NCBI RefSeq assembly: GCF_022549215.1
Contig: NZ_JAKZFC010000009.1
Span: 1-64,000, forward strand
Length of the DNA stretch: 64,000 nt
From: Solibacillus palustris
Lineage (GTDB): Bacteria; Bacillota; Bacilli; Bacillales_A; Planococcaceae
Direction: 5' to 3'
A model generated the notes under the pieces. It was not told where the DNA came from. It made no database searches and worked only from the letters and a program-made list of their open reading frames with translations. The position numbers and the translations under genes are program-made. Below, in pieces: positions 8,284 to 18,174 of the stretch; the stretch's first letter is position 1, and each line of letters begins with the position of its first letter.

Positions 8284-9402
8284 TTACTTATATACTCTAG
8301 GAACTCGGGCTGTTATTACACAAGGTACTTCATAGTTAATTGTTCCTAACTTATTGGCCCAGTCATCTAACGTAATTCTCTCTTGCCCTTGATGACCGAT
8401 TAAAACAACAGGTTCTCCAACATTATATGCCTTTGGTAGTAAAATCATACTTTGATCCATACAAATTCGTCCAATTATTTTAGTACGCTCGCCACCTACA
8501 AGTACCTCTTGCCCACTGAGCTTGCGAATCATCCCATCTGCATAACCGATTGGAATTGTACCAACATAAATATCTTCCTCTGCTGTAAATGTCGCGCCGT
8601 ACCCTAATGACTGTCCTGCTTTAAGCTGCTTTACATGAACTAACTCCGTTTGTAACGAAAAAGCAGGTTGAATCGGGAAAGGTAAAATTTCTCCAATATA
8701 TGATGAAGGAAGTAAACCGTACATTGAAATCCCAAAACGTACTGCGTCATATTGTAAAGATGTATCTTTTACTAACGCAGTTGCTGTATTTGCAACATGT
8801 ACTAGTCTTGGCTTCGATGGCAATGCCATCAACAATTCCTTAAATAAGGATACTTGGTTGTCAAAGTACAAAGAATCTTCCTCATCAGCCGTTGCAAAAT
8901 GTGTAAAAATCCCATCTAAAATAAAATGCGGTGAAGCTATGATCGATTCGTATAAAGGTATTAGCTCTTCTCTCGAATTCACACCGATACGCCCCATACC
9001 TGAATCAATTTTAATGTGCAACCTCACTGGTTGTGACTGCGGTAAATATGCAGCCGCACGCTCTAACCAGTCAGTTGAAAAAACAGTAAGGGTAATATTT
9101 TCCTTTGCAGCATATGGAATAAAGTTAGGTGGTGTTGCCCCTAGTATTAGCATATCAGTTTTTGGGAAATGTGCTCTCATATGTACTGCTTCATCCGGCG
9201 TTGCAACTGCGAGCATTGTCGCTCCTGCTTTGATTGCTGCTTTTGCGACTTCAACGTCACCATGCCCATATGCGTTTGCCTTTACGACGGCAATAATTTG
9301 CACACCTTGTTGGAGGTGCTGACGTAATGACGCAACATTATGTTCAATTGCTTGTAAATCGATTACTGCTTTTGTAGGTCGATAATTTGTTTGAATATCC
9401 AT
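8284..9402 (-). CDS. alr: Alanine racemase
   Basis: 372 residues. The PLP-binding lysine is K41 in AVVKANAYGHG; the second catalytic base is the tyrosine of the LGYGATF block in the C-terminal beta domain. It converts L- to D-alanine for peptidoglycan. It sits directly upstream of mazEF as in B. subtilis. The ATG has AGAGGG about ten bases ahead. Confidence 0.96.
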   Translation of the reverse strand: MDIQTNYRPTKAVIDLQAIEHNVASLRQHLQQGVQIIAVVKANAYGHGDVEVAKAAIKAGATMLAVATPDEAVHMRAHFPKTDMLILGATPPNFIPYAAKENITLTVFSTDWLERAAAYLPQSQPVRLHIKIDSGMGRIGVNSREELIPLYESIIASPHFILDGIFTHFATADEEDSLYFDNQVSLFKELLMALPSKPRLVHVANTATALVKDTSLQYDAVRFGISMYGLLPSSYIGEILPFPIQPAFSLQTELVHVKQLKAGQSLGYGATFTAEEDIYVGTIPIGYADGMIRKLSGQEVLVGGERTKIIGRICMDQSMILLPKAYNVGEPVVLIGHQGQERITLDDWANKLGTINYEVPCVITARVPRVYK

Positions 9403-9447
9403 TATAATTTTACCCTCTTTTTGTAAATTTAAACATAATTTCGTAAA

Positions 9448-10446
9448 TTATTTTTGGCTACCTTCTTGAACACTTGCTGCTACTTCTAATAATTCTTCTT
9501 TTGAAAGTTTTGTCGATGCAATGAAAAATGACATGCCATCTTTGTCCCACTGAATCGAATGCTCTGTAATAGCGCCGATCGTATCCCCTAAATCAGCCGG
9601 ATCTCCTGTAGAAAACACAGGTAGTATACTTTCATTATAATTTATTGGCTGTTGCATCATTGTAAATGGCTTTTCCCCTTCAAATGTTAAAATGACACGT
9701 GAATTTCCATCTTCCTGCACTTCAAGCTCTTCTGTTAATTTTGTATGAGCCCAATCCACAGTTGGATAATATACTTTGAACTCTGTGTTAACTATATCGG
9801 CACTAGCTGCCTTTTTTTCCTCATTATCTGAAAATTTTTCTACAGCATATTCTTCTGCCTTATGTTGTACACCTAATTTAATATCTTTAAATTGAATAAC
9901 AACTTGCTCTTGTAATTCCCCGTCTAACACACTCACTTTTGTAGGCAACATCGTTTTTTTGTTAATTGAAATTTGTTGAACCGGTAATGCAGTACGGTCC
10001 ACATTTCGCGTTTCAAGTTCAAATACAAAGTTTTCTTCATCTTCTGTCATTACTAAATTTTTATCCGCTATTAAATCTTCTGCTAACGCACCAATTAAAT
10101 ACCCCTGGCCATTTTGCTTCGGCCATTCACTTTGAAACTTATGTGTTTTACGTAATGCTGGTGTAACAACAAAAACCCCTTCTTCATTGCGAACAATTAG
10201 TTGCTGCTCTGTTTCACCTTGTGGGTTAACCGATACACGGTAAAAATCTGGTTTCGTATGCCATACATTTACATCATAAATCCTCGGTTCGCTTCCTGTT
10301 TTTACTTCCATAGATGCCGTTAATTCGTAGCCTTTTGCTTCACTCCACTTTTTATTGACATCTTCAATCACTTCTTCCTGCGTCACCTTGCCACAAGCCG
10401 CTAGAAAAATACAAAATGCGACAACTACGAGCAATCGAATTTTCAC
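9448..10446 (-). CDS. LolA-like outer-membrane-lipoprotein-carrier family lipoprotein (YdcC type)
   Basis: 332 residues with a lipoprotein signal peptide (lipobox LAAC, lipidated C18). The mature part is a beta-rich LolA-fold protein (KPDFYRVSV, HKFQSEWPKQNGQGYLIGAL). YdcC occupies the same position between acpS and alr in B. subtilis. Gram-positives have no outer membrane, so the LolA label reflects fold only. It is probably anchored on the outer face of the cell membrane; the function is not known to me. Confidence 0.8.
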   Translation of the reverse strand: MKIRLLVVVAFCIFLAACGKVTQEEVIEDVNKKWSEAKGYELTASMEVKTGSEPRIYDVNVWHTKPDFYRVSVNPQGETEQQLIVRNEEGVFVVTPALRKTHKFQSEWPKQNGQGYLIGALAEDLIADKNLVMTEDEENFVFELETRNVDRTALPVQQISINKKTMLPTKVSVLDGELQEQVVIQFKDIKLGVQHKAEEYAVEKFSDNEEKKAASADIVNTEFKVYYPTVDWAHTKLTEELEVQEDGNSRVILTFEGEKPFTMMQQPINYNESILPVFSTGDPADLGDTIGAITEHSIQWDKDGMSFFIASTKLSKEELLEVAASVQEGSQK

Positions 10447-10512
10447 TGCTCCACCCTTTCCTTCATCTGTTCTCGATAAAACAACATATGAAAGAAAGAA
10501 GGCATGTATGTA

Positions 10513-10866
10513 TTATTGCATTAAGATTACTTGTGCAGCAGCTGTCGTTTTCGTATGTGTAATGGAAATAAAACCATTCACCAGTTCTCCGTCAAAGTAA
10601 AGCACGGGCTTCCCTATCTCATCTTTTAATATTTCAATTTGCATCAGTTCGCAGTCTTTCCCTATCCCTGTTCCATTTGCTTTAGAGTACGCTTCTTTCG
10701 CTGCAAATCGCCCCGCTAAAAACTCGACCTTTCGTGCGTGCGAAAGCGGTTCAAAAATTTTTAACTCTCTTACGGTTAATATACGTTCGACAAACTTTTT
10801 TGAGCGCAACATCATTTTTTCGATACGCTCTAATTCAATTAAATCTAATCCTATTCCTTTAATCAT
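10513..10866 (-). CDS. acpS: Holo-[acyl-carrier-protein] synthase
   Basis: 117 residues beginning MIKGIGLDLIELERIEKM, with the second signature block FAAKEAYSKANGTGIG. It transfers 4'-phosphopantetheine from CoA to acyl carrier protein. The open frame continues 55 codons upstream, but GGGAG nine bases before this ATG and the family length fix the start. The rhomboid gene diverges 85 bases away. Confidence 0.95.
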   Translation of the reverse strand: MIKGIGLDLIELERIEKMMLRSKKFVERILTVRELKIFEPLSHARKVEFLAGRFAAKEAYSKANGTGIGKDCELMQIEILKDEIGKPVLYFDGELVNGFISITHTKTTAAAQVILMQ

Positions 10867-10951
10867 TTGAAGGCTCTCCCTTTCTTTTACGTAATATTCC
10901 AATGTATAATAAAAATAATTCGTTTTTTGTAGGACATTATCGAGGTGGAAT

Positions 10952-11575
10952 ATGTTTATTCGTAGAGAAAATTTTAAACAATTCATTACGTTATATCCAG
11001 TTGTGTCGTCAATTATTGCCATCAATTTCATCGTTTTTTTACTGACATTAGTTCCTGGCTTTGGTGAGCGACTTTTATATACTGGAATGAGCGTAAATGG
11101 TTTGATCGCTCAAGGTGAATGGTGGCGCATCATTACATCTATGTTTTTACACGTAGGCTTTACCCATGTGCTTTTTAATATGTTTTCATTATTTTTATTT
11201 GGTCCTGAGCTCGAAAAAATTGCAGGCAAGATGCGCTTTTTAACAATCTACTTTTTAGCCGGCATTTTTGGTAATGCAGCAACATTTTTAACGCAAGAAC
11301 CGACCTATGCAAGTGTTGGTGCAAGTGGTGCGCTTTATGGGATTTTCGGTGCATTTGCCGCTCTTGTCTATTACACAAGGCATTTATTCCCTCAGCTAAA
11401 GCAAATCATCTTACCGTTAATCGTCATTAGTGTTATTATGACATTTTTAATGCCAAATATTAATATCGCTGCCCATCTTGGAGGGCTAATTGCCGGCTTT
11501 ATTTTAGGAATTGTCTATTTCAACCCGAAAAATATGGTACGTTGGCGCGAAAAAAATATTCGACGTGTAAAATAG
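10952..11575 (+). CDS. Rhomboid family intramembrane serine protease (YdcA type)
   Basis: 207 residues with six predicted membrane helices. Catalytic serine in SVGASGALYG, catalytic histidine in IAAHLGGLIAG; HVLFNMFSLFLFG carries the conserved HxxxN of helix 2. It would cleave transmembrane substrates, which are unknown. A GAGGTG site precedes the ATG. It is divergent from acpS and ends in a shared terminator. Confidence 0.9.
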   Translation: MFIRRENFKQFITLYPVVSSIIAINFIVFLLTLVPGFGERLLYTGMSVNGLIAQGEWWRIITSMFLHVGFTHVLFNMFSLFLFGPELEKIAGKMRFLTIYFLAGIFGNAATFLTQEPTYASVGASGALYGIFGAFAALVYYTRHLFPQLKQIILPLIVISVIMTFLMPNINIAAHLGGLIAGFILGIVYFNPKNMVRWREKNIRRVK

Positions 11576-11584
11576 AAAGCAAAT

Positions 11585-11617
11585 GAGACCGCCCCAAAAC
11601 GAGAGCGGTCTTTTTTA
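11585..11617 (+). terminator. Terminator of the rhomboid gene
   Basis: Stem GAGACCGC/GCGGTCTT followed by six T. The T run also holds the stop codon of the convergent ydbT-like gene. Confidence 0.8.
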
Positions 11618-13090
11618 TTTTTCATACCAACATAATATCTTTTCAACTTCTTGCTGGTCAATATGACGTACTGTAGCCGATGCTCCTGTCATTCCAGACA
11701 TCACTACAATTTTCGCCGAACCAATATCGCGTCGTTTTTGAAAATAGGTTTGACGGCCTTGTGTCACTTGAATACGCTTTTTCACCGCAAGAAAAGTAAC
11801 TCGACTAATTACACGAGACACAATCGTAATTTGGTTGTCGTAAAGTGTGTAGCCTGTTGTTTTGAACTGCCATCTACCTAATAAAATTATCGGCACTATT
11901 AGTAATAACGACATTAAGCCATACGGATAAAAGAAGTACGAAATAAGTCCAACGAGCGGCACAAACCAGATAAAATCAATTCGATAAAAAAATGGAAGTG
12001 CTTTTTTTGGCGGCTTCACATGTGAGGATAATGAAAAATCATAATCTGGGAACAGTTCCTCAAGCGGTGTAAGTAGCCCTTTCTTTGCAATTAACGGAAA
12101 CAAAATAATTTTTTTATTTGGTTCTCCGCTAAAACCGCCACCAGCACTTTCTACCGCTACTGAAGCAAGACCTAGTAATTGTTGAAATGGATTTTCAACA
12201 ATTTTAATAGCTTGAACGCGGTTCAACGGAATAGTCACACGCTTTTTTTCAATTAAGCCACGAGTAATAATTAATCGTTCTTGCTCTTTTGACACCGTGA
12301 AATTATAGTAATTCAAACATGTAAAACCAACCGAAATAACCCACGTTAAAAGTAGTACGAGCGCAATAATAATCGCCACCGCAATAAAACTATATTTTAT
12401 CAAAAATGCCACTTCATCATAGATCGCATCAAACGGTATAAACTCCGCAAATTGCGAAACAGCTGCAAATACCCCCGCTAGCACTACTCCCATACCACTT
12501 GATGTCGTCGCAAGTAACAATAGCTCCGGAATTTGCATTTTATGTACGACCGTTGACGGAACTTTTTCAATAATCGTCTGTTCGTTTTCTTCTATTATAG
12601 CTTGTTGTTTTTTCGCATACTTCATTCGAATTTCAATTTCATCGGCTGCTGCACGTGTTACAGCTGTTAATTCCGCTTCTGGTTTCCCATTTTTGCTACC
12701 AGCTGTTTCAATTTGTACTTCAACAAGCTTAAAAATTCGGTGAAATATACCTTCTTTATAATTTAAGTTTTGAATTCTTTCAAATGGAATATATCGCTTC
12801 TTTTTTACAAATAGACCGTATTCAACGCGGAGTTCACTATCCTCAAACCAATAAACGAAAGTCCACCATTTAATTCCCCCATTAATGATCGTCCAAAGTA
12901 AAACAACAGATAGAATCATTAATGGTACCATTTCTCCAAAAAAGTCTTTACTACGGTAATCAAAATTAAAGTTAAATCCATTCGCCACTATAATGATAGC
13001 AATTGGCACTAATAGGTCCTTCAGTGCCTTCACAACATTAATTAAAACTGCCGCAGGATGAAGTTTAAATTTTTCATTAGACATCATCAT
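11615..13090 (-). CDS. Bacterial PH-domain (bPH2) membrane protein, YdbT type
   Basis: 491 residues with paired hydrophobic helices and three repeats of the bPH2 module (WFEDSELRVEYGLFVKKKR, ITRGLIEKKRVTIPLNRVQ, LYDNQITIVSRVISRVT). It is co-transcribed with the smaller YdbS-type gene, overlapping it by 14 bases. YdbS/YdbT of B. subtilis have been linked to resistance to heterologous amylocyclicin-type bacteriocins (recalled literature). The start lies in a run of three ATG codons after AGGGTGG. Confidence 0.85.
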   Translation of the reverse strand: MMMSNEKFKLHPAAVLINVVKALKDLLVPIAIIIVANGFNFNFDYRSKDFFGEMVPLMILSVVLLWTIINGGIKWWTFVYWFEDSELRVEYGLFVKKKRYIPFERIQNLNYKEGIFHRIFKLVEVQIETAGSKNGKPEAELTAVTRAAADEIEIRMKYAKKQQAIIEENEQTIIEKVPSTVVHKMQIPELLLLATTSSGMGVVLAGVFAAVSQFAEFIPFDAIYDEVAFLIKYSFIAVAIIIALVLLLTWVISVGFTCLNYYNFTVSKEQERLIITRGLIEKKRVTIPLNRVQAIKIVENPFQQLLGLASVAVESAGGGFSGEPNKKIILFPLIAKKGLLTPLEELFPDYDFSLSSHVKPPKKALPFFYRIDFIWFVPLVGLISYFFYPYGLMSLLLIVPIILLGRWQFKTTGYTLYDNQITIVSRVISRVTFLAVKKRIQVTQGRQTYFQKRRDIGSAKIVVMSGMTGASATVRHIDQQEVEKILCWYEK

Positions 13091-13556
13091 CCGCCACCCT
13101 TGCTAATTCCGAAATTTTCATACGTAACATATCCGCATATTCTAACTCTAGCATCGGAATGGTATGAACTGTTGCCGCTGACGATATTGAAATGTTTGCC
13201 AAATTGTATTTTTTTAATATCGGACCTTGCTCTGTGTCAACATGCTGTACACGCACCATCGGAATTAAAGTACGTGTCACAATAAATAAGCCGCTTTGAA
13301 TTTCAATTTCTTGTTCACGTACTTCATAGCGCCAAATTTTCCAACGAATATTCGGGAAAATTATAATTGAGCAAATGATTGATAATACAACAATTGCAAT
13401 CATGAGCCATTGAATCCATACTGGCCAATTGAATTTAATTGTTAGAAATACGGCACCAGCTGCAAGTAATGCTAAAATCATCGTTTGAAAAAATCCATAC
13501 AAACGCCAAACAGTTACCGCTTTTTTCGGTAATTGGTTTTGTGGTTGTGCTCTCAT
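13077..13556 (-). CDS. Bacterial PH-domain membrane protein, YdbS type
   Basis: 159 residues: two N-terminal transmembrane helices (about 20-65), then one bPH2 module (WRYEVREQEIEIQSGLFIV, RTLIPMVRVQHVDTEQGPI). It is the first gene of the ydbS-ydbT pair. The RBS is GAGGTG about nine bases before ATG. It lies between cshA and ydbT as in B. subtilis. Confidence 0.85.
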   Translation of the reverse strand: MRAQPQNQLPKKAVTVWRLYGFFQTMILALLAAGAVFLTIKFNWPVWIQWLMIAIVVLSIICSIIIFPNIRWKIWRYEVREQEIEIQSGLFIVTRTLIPMVRVQHVDTEQGPILKKYNLANISISSAATVHTIPMLELEYADMLRMKISELARVADDDV

Positions 13557-13675
13557 TTTATTTACACCTCGTTTTCTCTATCTAGATATACGATTTAAAT
13601 GATATTTCGTTTCACTTTTATCATACTATAAAACTTCCATGTTCTTGAAACTTTACAATTATTTTATTTTCATGT

Positions 13676-13710
13676 TAAAAAACACATCCGCGAATTAACG
13701 CAGATGTGTT
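13676..13710 (-). terminator. Terminator of cshA
   Basis: Minus strand 12-bp stem AACACATCTGCG/CGCGGATGTGTT (one G-U), 6-base loop, then TTTT, 15 bases after the cshA stop. Confidence 0.8.
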
Positions 13711-13724
13711 TTGGATTGTATAAA

Positions 13725-15278
13725 TTAGTCTTCGCGACGTTGACGAGGACGACGGTCACGAGAAGATGAACCTTCGCGGCGTCCGCTTCCTTCACGACGA
13801 CCGCCATCACGACGTTCGCCACCGCGACCACCTTCACGACGACGATCTCCACCGCCATTACCACCACGACGGTCTCCACCACGGCTACCTCCGCCACGGT
13901 TGCGGTCATTACCACCACGCCCACGGTTTCCACCACCATTAGAACGCTCACGACGCATTGGTAATGGACGCTCTTCTGTTAATGAAACAGGCGTTGCATC
14001 TGGCTCTTTTGTAATTGATTTAAGTGCAGCTGCCACTAAATCTAACGCTTCGTTATTTGCTAATAACTGAGCTGCTAATTCACGGTAGTTGCCTAAATCA
14101 TTGTTTTGCACTAATTCCACCAACGATTGCATTGCATCTTCTTGTAAGCCTACTAAAGCTTCTTCAGATGTTGGTGGACGTAAAGGATTCATACGTTTTT
14201 TCGTAGTTTCTTCTACGATACGTAAGTAACCCATTTCACGAGGTGTTACGAATGTTACAGAAGTACCTTGTTTACCAGCACGGCCAGTACGACCAATACG
14301 GTGAACGTAAGATTCTGGATCTTGTGGGATATCGAAGTTGTAAACATGTGTTACACCAGAAATATCTAAACCACGAGCAGCAACGTCTGTTGCGATTAAG
14401 ATGTCAATTTTACTTTCTTTAAATTGACGTAATACAGAAAGACGTTTTGCTTGTGATAAGTCACCGTGAATTCCTTCTGCTAAGAAACCACGTAAACCTA
14501 ACGCTTGAGATAACTCATCAACACGACGTTTTGTACGACCAAAGATAATCGCTAACTCTGGTTTTTGAGAATCTAATAAACGAGAAAGTGCATCGAACTT
14601 CTCACGCTCAGTAGCTTTTACAAAGAACTGCTCAATGTTTTCCATTGTTAATTCTTTTGCTTTGATTTTAACGATTTCTGGGTTTTTCATAAATGTTTCA
14701 GCAATTTTGCGGATTGCAGGTGGCATTGTTGCTGAGAATAATAACGTTTGACGATCAGATGGAACAGACTCTAAAATCGCGTTAATGTCATCAATGAAGC
14801 CCATGTTTAACATTTCATCTGCTTCGTCTAATACTAAAGTTTGTACTTCGTCTAATTTCATAGTACGACGGTTAATATGGTCTTGAATACGACCAGGTGT
14901 ACCTACGATAATTTGTGGTTTATTTTTAAGCGCACGGATTTGACGACTAATTTCTTGTCCACCGTAAACTGATAATAATTTTACGCGCTTATCATAACCT
15001 AATTTATAAAGTTCTTCAGAAACTTGGATTGCTAATTCACGAGTTGGAGCAATTACTAAAGCTTGGATATTCGGATTTTTAGGGTCGATTTTCTCGATTA
15101 ATGGAATACCGAATGCAGCTGTTTTACCAGTACCTGTTTGCGCTTGACCTAATACGTCGCGGCCAGCCATGGCAAAATTAACTGTTCCTTCTTGGATTGG
15201 TGTTGCTTCTTCAAACCCCATACGCTTAATTGAACGTAATGTAGATTCACTAATGTTTAATTCTGAAAAATTTGTCAA
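13725..15278 (-). CDS. cshA: DEAD-box ATP-dependent RNA helicase CshA
   Basis: About 517 residues. Helicase core motifs: GFEEATPIQ (Q), AQTGTGKT (I), VLDEADEM (DEAD), SAT (III), [10 protein letters not shown] (VI). The C-terminal ~80 residues form an RGG/Arg-Gly-Asp-rich tail, typical of RNA-binding CshA tails. It remodels RNA in the degradosome and in ribosome assembly, especially in the cold. I chose the second TTG, ten bases after AAGGAG; the first TTG is only one base from the SD. Its leader (15279-15510) contains a terminator-like hairpin. Confidence 0.93.
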   Translation of the reverse strand: MTNFSELNISESTLRSIKRMGFEEATPIQEGTVNFAMAGRDVLGQAQTGTGKTAAFGIPLIEKIDPKNPNIQALVIAPTRELAIQVSEELYKLGYDKRVKLLSVYGGQEISRQIRALKNKPQIIVGTPGRIQDHINRRTMKLDEVQTLVLDEADEMLNMGFIDDINAILESVPSDRQTLLFSATMPPAIRKIAETFMKNPEIVKIKAKELTMENIEQFFVKATEREKFDALSRLLDSQKPELAIIFGRTKRRVDELSQALGLRGFLAEGIHGDLSQAKRLSVLRQFKESKIDILIATDVAARGLDISGVTHVYNFDIPQDPESYVHRIGRTGRAGKQGTSVTFVTPREMGYLRIVEETTKKRMNPLRPPTSEEALVGLQEDAMQSLVELVQNNDLGNYRELAAQLLANNEALDLVAAALKSITKEPDATPVSLTEERPLPMRRERSNGGGNRGRGGNDRNRGGGSRGGDRRGGNGGGDRRREGGRGGERRDGGRREGSGRREGSSSRDRRPRQRRED

Positions 15279-15380
15279 ACTCTTCAATCTCCTTTTTCCT
15301 ATTAAGTTGACAAATGGTTACATTTTCAGATAAAATGGCGGCAAATTTCGAGCCATTGTAATTGGAACGTTTCCGTTACT

Positions 15381-15413
15381 AAAAAATTCTCTCTACTTAC
15401 AAAATGTAGAGTC
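15381..15413 (-). promoter_or_regulatory. Terminator-like hairpin in the cshA leader
   Basis: Minus strand CTCTAC/GTAGAG with a 9-base loop, followed by AGAA and six T, about 105 bases before the cshA start. It could attenuate cshA transcription; the stem is short and the effect is inference. Confidence 0.4.
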
Positions 15414-15510
15414 TCTTATATGAAAGGAAAGCCCGGTCATTGCCGAGCGGTTCGATTCTACAGTTTCTTAATTGCAATGCATTTTTAAAAAATAGAATAA
15501 AACCGTTATC

Positions 15511-15549
15511 AAAAAAAAGCACTCTTCACCTAAAACGCTTGAAGAGTCT
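15511..15549 (-). terminator. Terminator of the esterase gene
   Basis: Minus strand 8-bp stem ACTCTTCA/TGAAGAGT, then GC and eight T, 90 bases past the esterase stop codon. Confidence 0.75.
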
Positions 15550-15635
15550 TTGCACAAAATGTATCCATTGCTTTACATAGTCTAACACGGGAGTTCTCGG
15601 TATGCAACGTTTATGCTTATGTGAATTGTTATATA

Positions 15636-16352
15636 CTATGCATCATTTAAAAATTGAAAGACCTTTTGAAACCAGCTTTCGCAGTCATCACTATAGCAAA
15701 TGTGATGTTTTCCCTGCTCAGAAATATACAGTCTTTTTTCTGAAGATTGAAGTAAATTTTGCAAATAAGCTGCTGTAGAAAATGGGACAATCCCATCCAA
15801 TTTCCCTTGTACAATAAATGTCGGACACTTTATATTTTGAATGTACGGTGCTGTTTTTTGTACAACACGTGTAAATTCTACCGTGGCAGATAATGGAACA
15901 TGCTTAAACTTAAATTTGTAGCGTGCAAATAATTCATTGTCCCCCAATTGATGATGCATAAAATCTTCTGCCATTAAACGAATATCTTTTATAAGTTGTG
16001 TTGGACTAATATATTTTGCCGCCGCACTAAGTAAGACTAACTTTTTCACCTTATAACGAATTGCTAAATACATCGCAATAACCCCACCCATTGAAAATCC
16101 AACTACGATAACATCATCAACCTTTTTCTTTAAATTTCGATAGGCAACTTCCGCCTCCATCATCCAATGTTCCGCTTTATAGCCTTTCATCGCCAACTCT
16201 TCTGCCTCACCATGTCCTGAAAAAGTTAGGATACTTACTTCCCACGTTGTACGCTGCTGAAGAAAATCTACTAAAGGTTGTACCTCATAAGGGCCACCTG
16301 AAAATCCATGTAAAAAAAGTATACCTGTCGACACAACATCACCTAAATTCAT
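15636..16352 (-). CDS. Alpha/beta hydrolase (carboxylesterase-like)
   Basis: About 238 residues of alpha/beta hydrolase fold: oxyanion block LHGFSGGPYEV, nucleophile elbow GFSMGG, acid in VQGKLDGIVP, histidine in GKHHICYS. The closest known type is the Est30/YvaK carboxylesterase group; the substrate is unknown. The start is uncertain: a TTG (16376) would sit almost on the likely transcription start, this ATG lacks a clear SD, and a GTG six codons downstream (16334) has AGGTGA four bases ahead and may be the true start. Confidence 0.8.
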   Translation of the reverse strand: MNLGDVVSTGILFLHGFSGGPYEVQPLVDFLQQRTTWEVSILTFSGHGEAEELAMKGYKAEHWMMEAEVAYRNLKKKVDDVIVVGFSMGGVIAMYLAIRYKVKKLVLLSAAAKYISPTQLIKDIRLMAEDFMHHQLGDNELFARYKFKFKHVPLSATVEFTRVVQKTAPYIQNIKCPTFIVQGKLDGIVPFSTAAYLQNLLQSSEKRLYISEQGKHHICYSDDCESWFQKVFQFLNDA

Positions 16353-16420
16353 AATTTTTTTGTTTATTTTTTCCAATAAAATTGTATACTTTATTAAATA
16401 AAAGAAGAAAGGAATAGAAT

Positions 16421-18112
16421 ATGAAATCTTTATCGATCACAACAAAAATTAATGGATTAATAATCGCTAGTATCGCGTTAATTACACTTGCTGTAAGCTT
16501 TGGTGTCATTCAAATTGTCGAAAAAACGTTATTACACACGTATGAAAAGAATTTATTGAATTTATCGTATAGTAACAATCAATATTTAGATACATTATTC
16601 AAGGGAGATTGGCATGTTGAAAATGGCTCGCTATTTAAAGGCGAGGAAAATGTTGAAAACATGAACGATGAACTTGATCTCTTTTTATCAGATATGGGCA
16701 TTGTATCAACCATTTTCTTAAATGATACTCGTATCGCGACGAATGTCAAAATCGATGGTAAACGCGCTGTCGGTACAACAGCTTCTAAACAAGTTTCTCA
16801 AAAAGTATTAAACGGTGAAACCTATATTGGAACAGCAGATGTAGTCAATGTACCGCATTTAACCGTGTACACACCCATTAAAGATAAAAATGGCAACGTA
16901 ATCGGCATGTGGTTTGTTGGCGAATCAATTGAATTAATTGATAGTGCCATTGCCAATGTACGCAATATCATTTTAATCATTATCTCAGTAGTAGGCATCT
17001 TTGCTATCACTATTAGCATATTTGTTGTACGTAGAATTGTAGCACCTATTAAAACAATTCGTAAGCAACTTTACGGTATTTCTAAAGGAGAAGGCGATTT
17101 AACACAAACCCTTCAAGTACAAACGAATGATGAAATCGGTGATCTAGCTAATTCCTTCAATGATATGTTAGCGAAGTTACGCGAGATGATGAGTGAAATT
17201 TCCAATACCGCTGAAGAAATGACTATATCCTGCGAAGATTTATTCGAAAGTGCCGCTCAATCTACAAATTTCACAAACGATATTACGAATTCGCTGCATG
17301 AAGTAGCAAAAGGTGCAGAGACACAACGTAAAATTACAGTGCAAAGCGAAAATGACATTAACTCATTACATGAAAATATCAATCAAGTTGGACAAGCTAT
17401 CGAACGTATCGAACAGTCTACAATCCACACTTCAAACCAAGCAGCCGCTGGTAATGACGCCATTCAAATGGTTGTAACACAAATGGAATCGATTCGCTGG
17501 TCAGTATTAGAGAGCGAAAAAGTTATTCAACAATTAGGCGAGCAATCGAATGAAATTGGTCTAATTTCGGATGTCATTACAAATATCGCAGACCAAACAA
17601 ACTTGCTTGCCTTAAACGCAGCCATCGAAGCAGCTCGTGCAGGTGAACATGGTAAAGGCTTCGCGGTTGTTGCTGAAGAAGTACGCATTTTAGCGGAGCA
17701 ATCCAAAAACTCCGCGCATCAAATTACAGATCTAATCGCTGCGGTTCAATCAAATACAGATAAAGCGGTTCATATGATGTCAAAGGGTTCTCAGGAAGTC
17801 ACTTCTGGTATTCAAGTTGTTAGTAACACGGAACATACCTTCTCTGAAATTCATGACTCCATTCAATCTGAAAACATTCAATTTAAACAAATTGTACAGC
17901 TAACTGATCAAATCGAATCAAGCATTCAAAGCATTCACCAGGTCACATTAAAAACAAGCGCAATTGCTGAGCAATCGGCTATGAAAGCGACGAGCACAGC
18001 CCAACTTTCAGATCAAGAGCTAGCTGCAATGGAGGAAATTACAGCTTCTGCAAAATCATTAGAACAAGCTTCAGAAGGCTTATCTAAACTCATTCATCGA
18101 TTCAAATTTTAA
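16421..18112 (+). CDS. Methyl-accepting chemotaxis protein
   Basis: 563 residues: TM1 (11-31), an extracellular Cache-type ligand domain, TM2 (about 182-203), HAMP (from VVRRIVAPI), and a cytoplasmic signalling domain whose hairpin tip is [20 protein letters not shown]. It signals to CheA/CheW; the ligand cannot be told from sequence. No other chemotaxis gene is nearby. The RBS is AAAGGA. It is divergent from the esterase and ends in its own terminator. Confidence 0.93.
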   Translation: MKSLSITTKINGLIIASIALITLAVSFGVIQIVEKTLLHTYEKNLLNLSYSNNQYLDTLFKGDWHVENGSLFKGEENVENMNDELDLFLSDMGIVSTIFLNDTRIATNVKIDGKRAVGTTASKQVSQKVLNGETYIGTADVVNVPHLTVYTPIKDKNGNVIGMWFVGESIELIDSAIANVRNIILIIISVVGIFAITISIFVVRRIVAPIKTIRKQLYGISKGEGDLTQTLQVQTNDEIGDLANSFNDMLAKLREMMSEISNTAEEMTISCEDLFESAAQSTNFTNDITNSLHEVAKGAETQRKITVQSENDINSLHENINQVGQAIERIEQSTIHTSNQAAAGNDAIQMVVTQMESIRWSVLESEKVIQQLGEQSNEIGLISDVITNIADQTNLLALNAAIEAARAGEHGKGFAVVAEEVRILAEQSKNSAHQITDLIAAVQSNTDKAVHMMSKGSQEVTSGIQVVSNTEHTFSEIHDSIQSENIQFKQIVQLTDQIESSIQSIHQVTLKTSAIAEQSAMKATSTAQLSDQELAAMEEITASAKSLEQASEGLSKLIHRFKF

Positions 18113-18118
18113 CAAGCA

Positions 18119-18166
18119 AAAAGGCGTGGAATCACAGCTTAAATGCTGATGGCTCCACGCCTTTTG
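18119..18166 (+). terminator. Bidirectional terminator between the chemoreceptor gene and murF
   Basis: 10-bp stem AAGGCGTGGA/TCCACGCCTT with T runs on both strands; it can serve both convergent genes. Confidence 0.85.
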
Positions 18167-18174
18167 TTAATCAA

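Noticed and set aside
8858-9322. 154-codon plus-strand frame opposite alr
   Set aside because: Antisense shadow of a strongly conserved gene, no SD, low-complexity composition.
13670-13951. Minus-strand Val/Ala-rich frame at the end of cshA
   Set aside because: Frame-shifted reading of the RGG-coding repeat; no SD.
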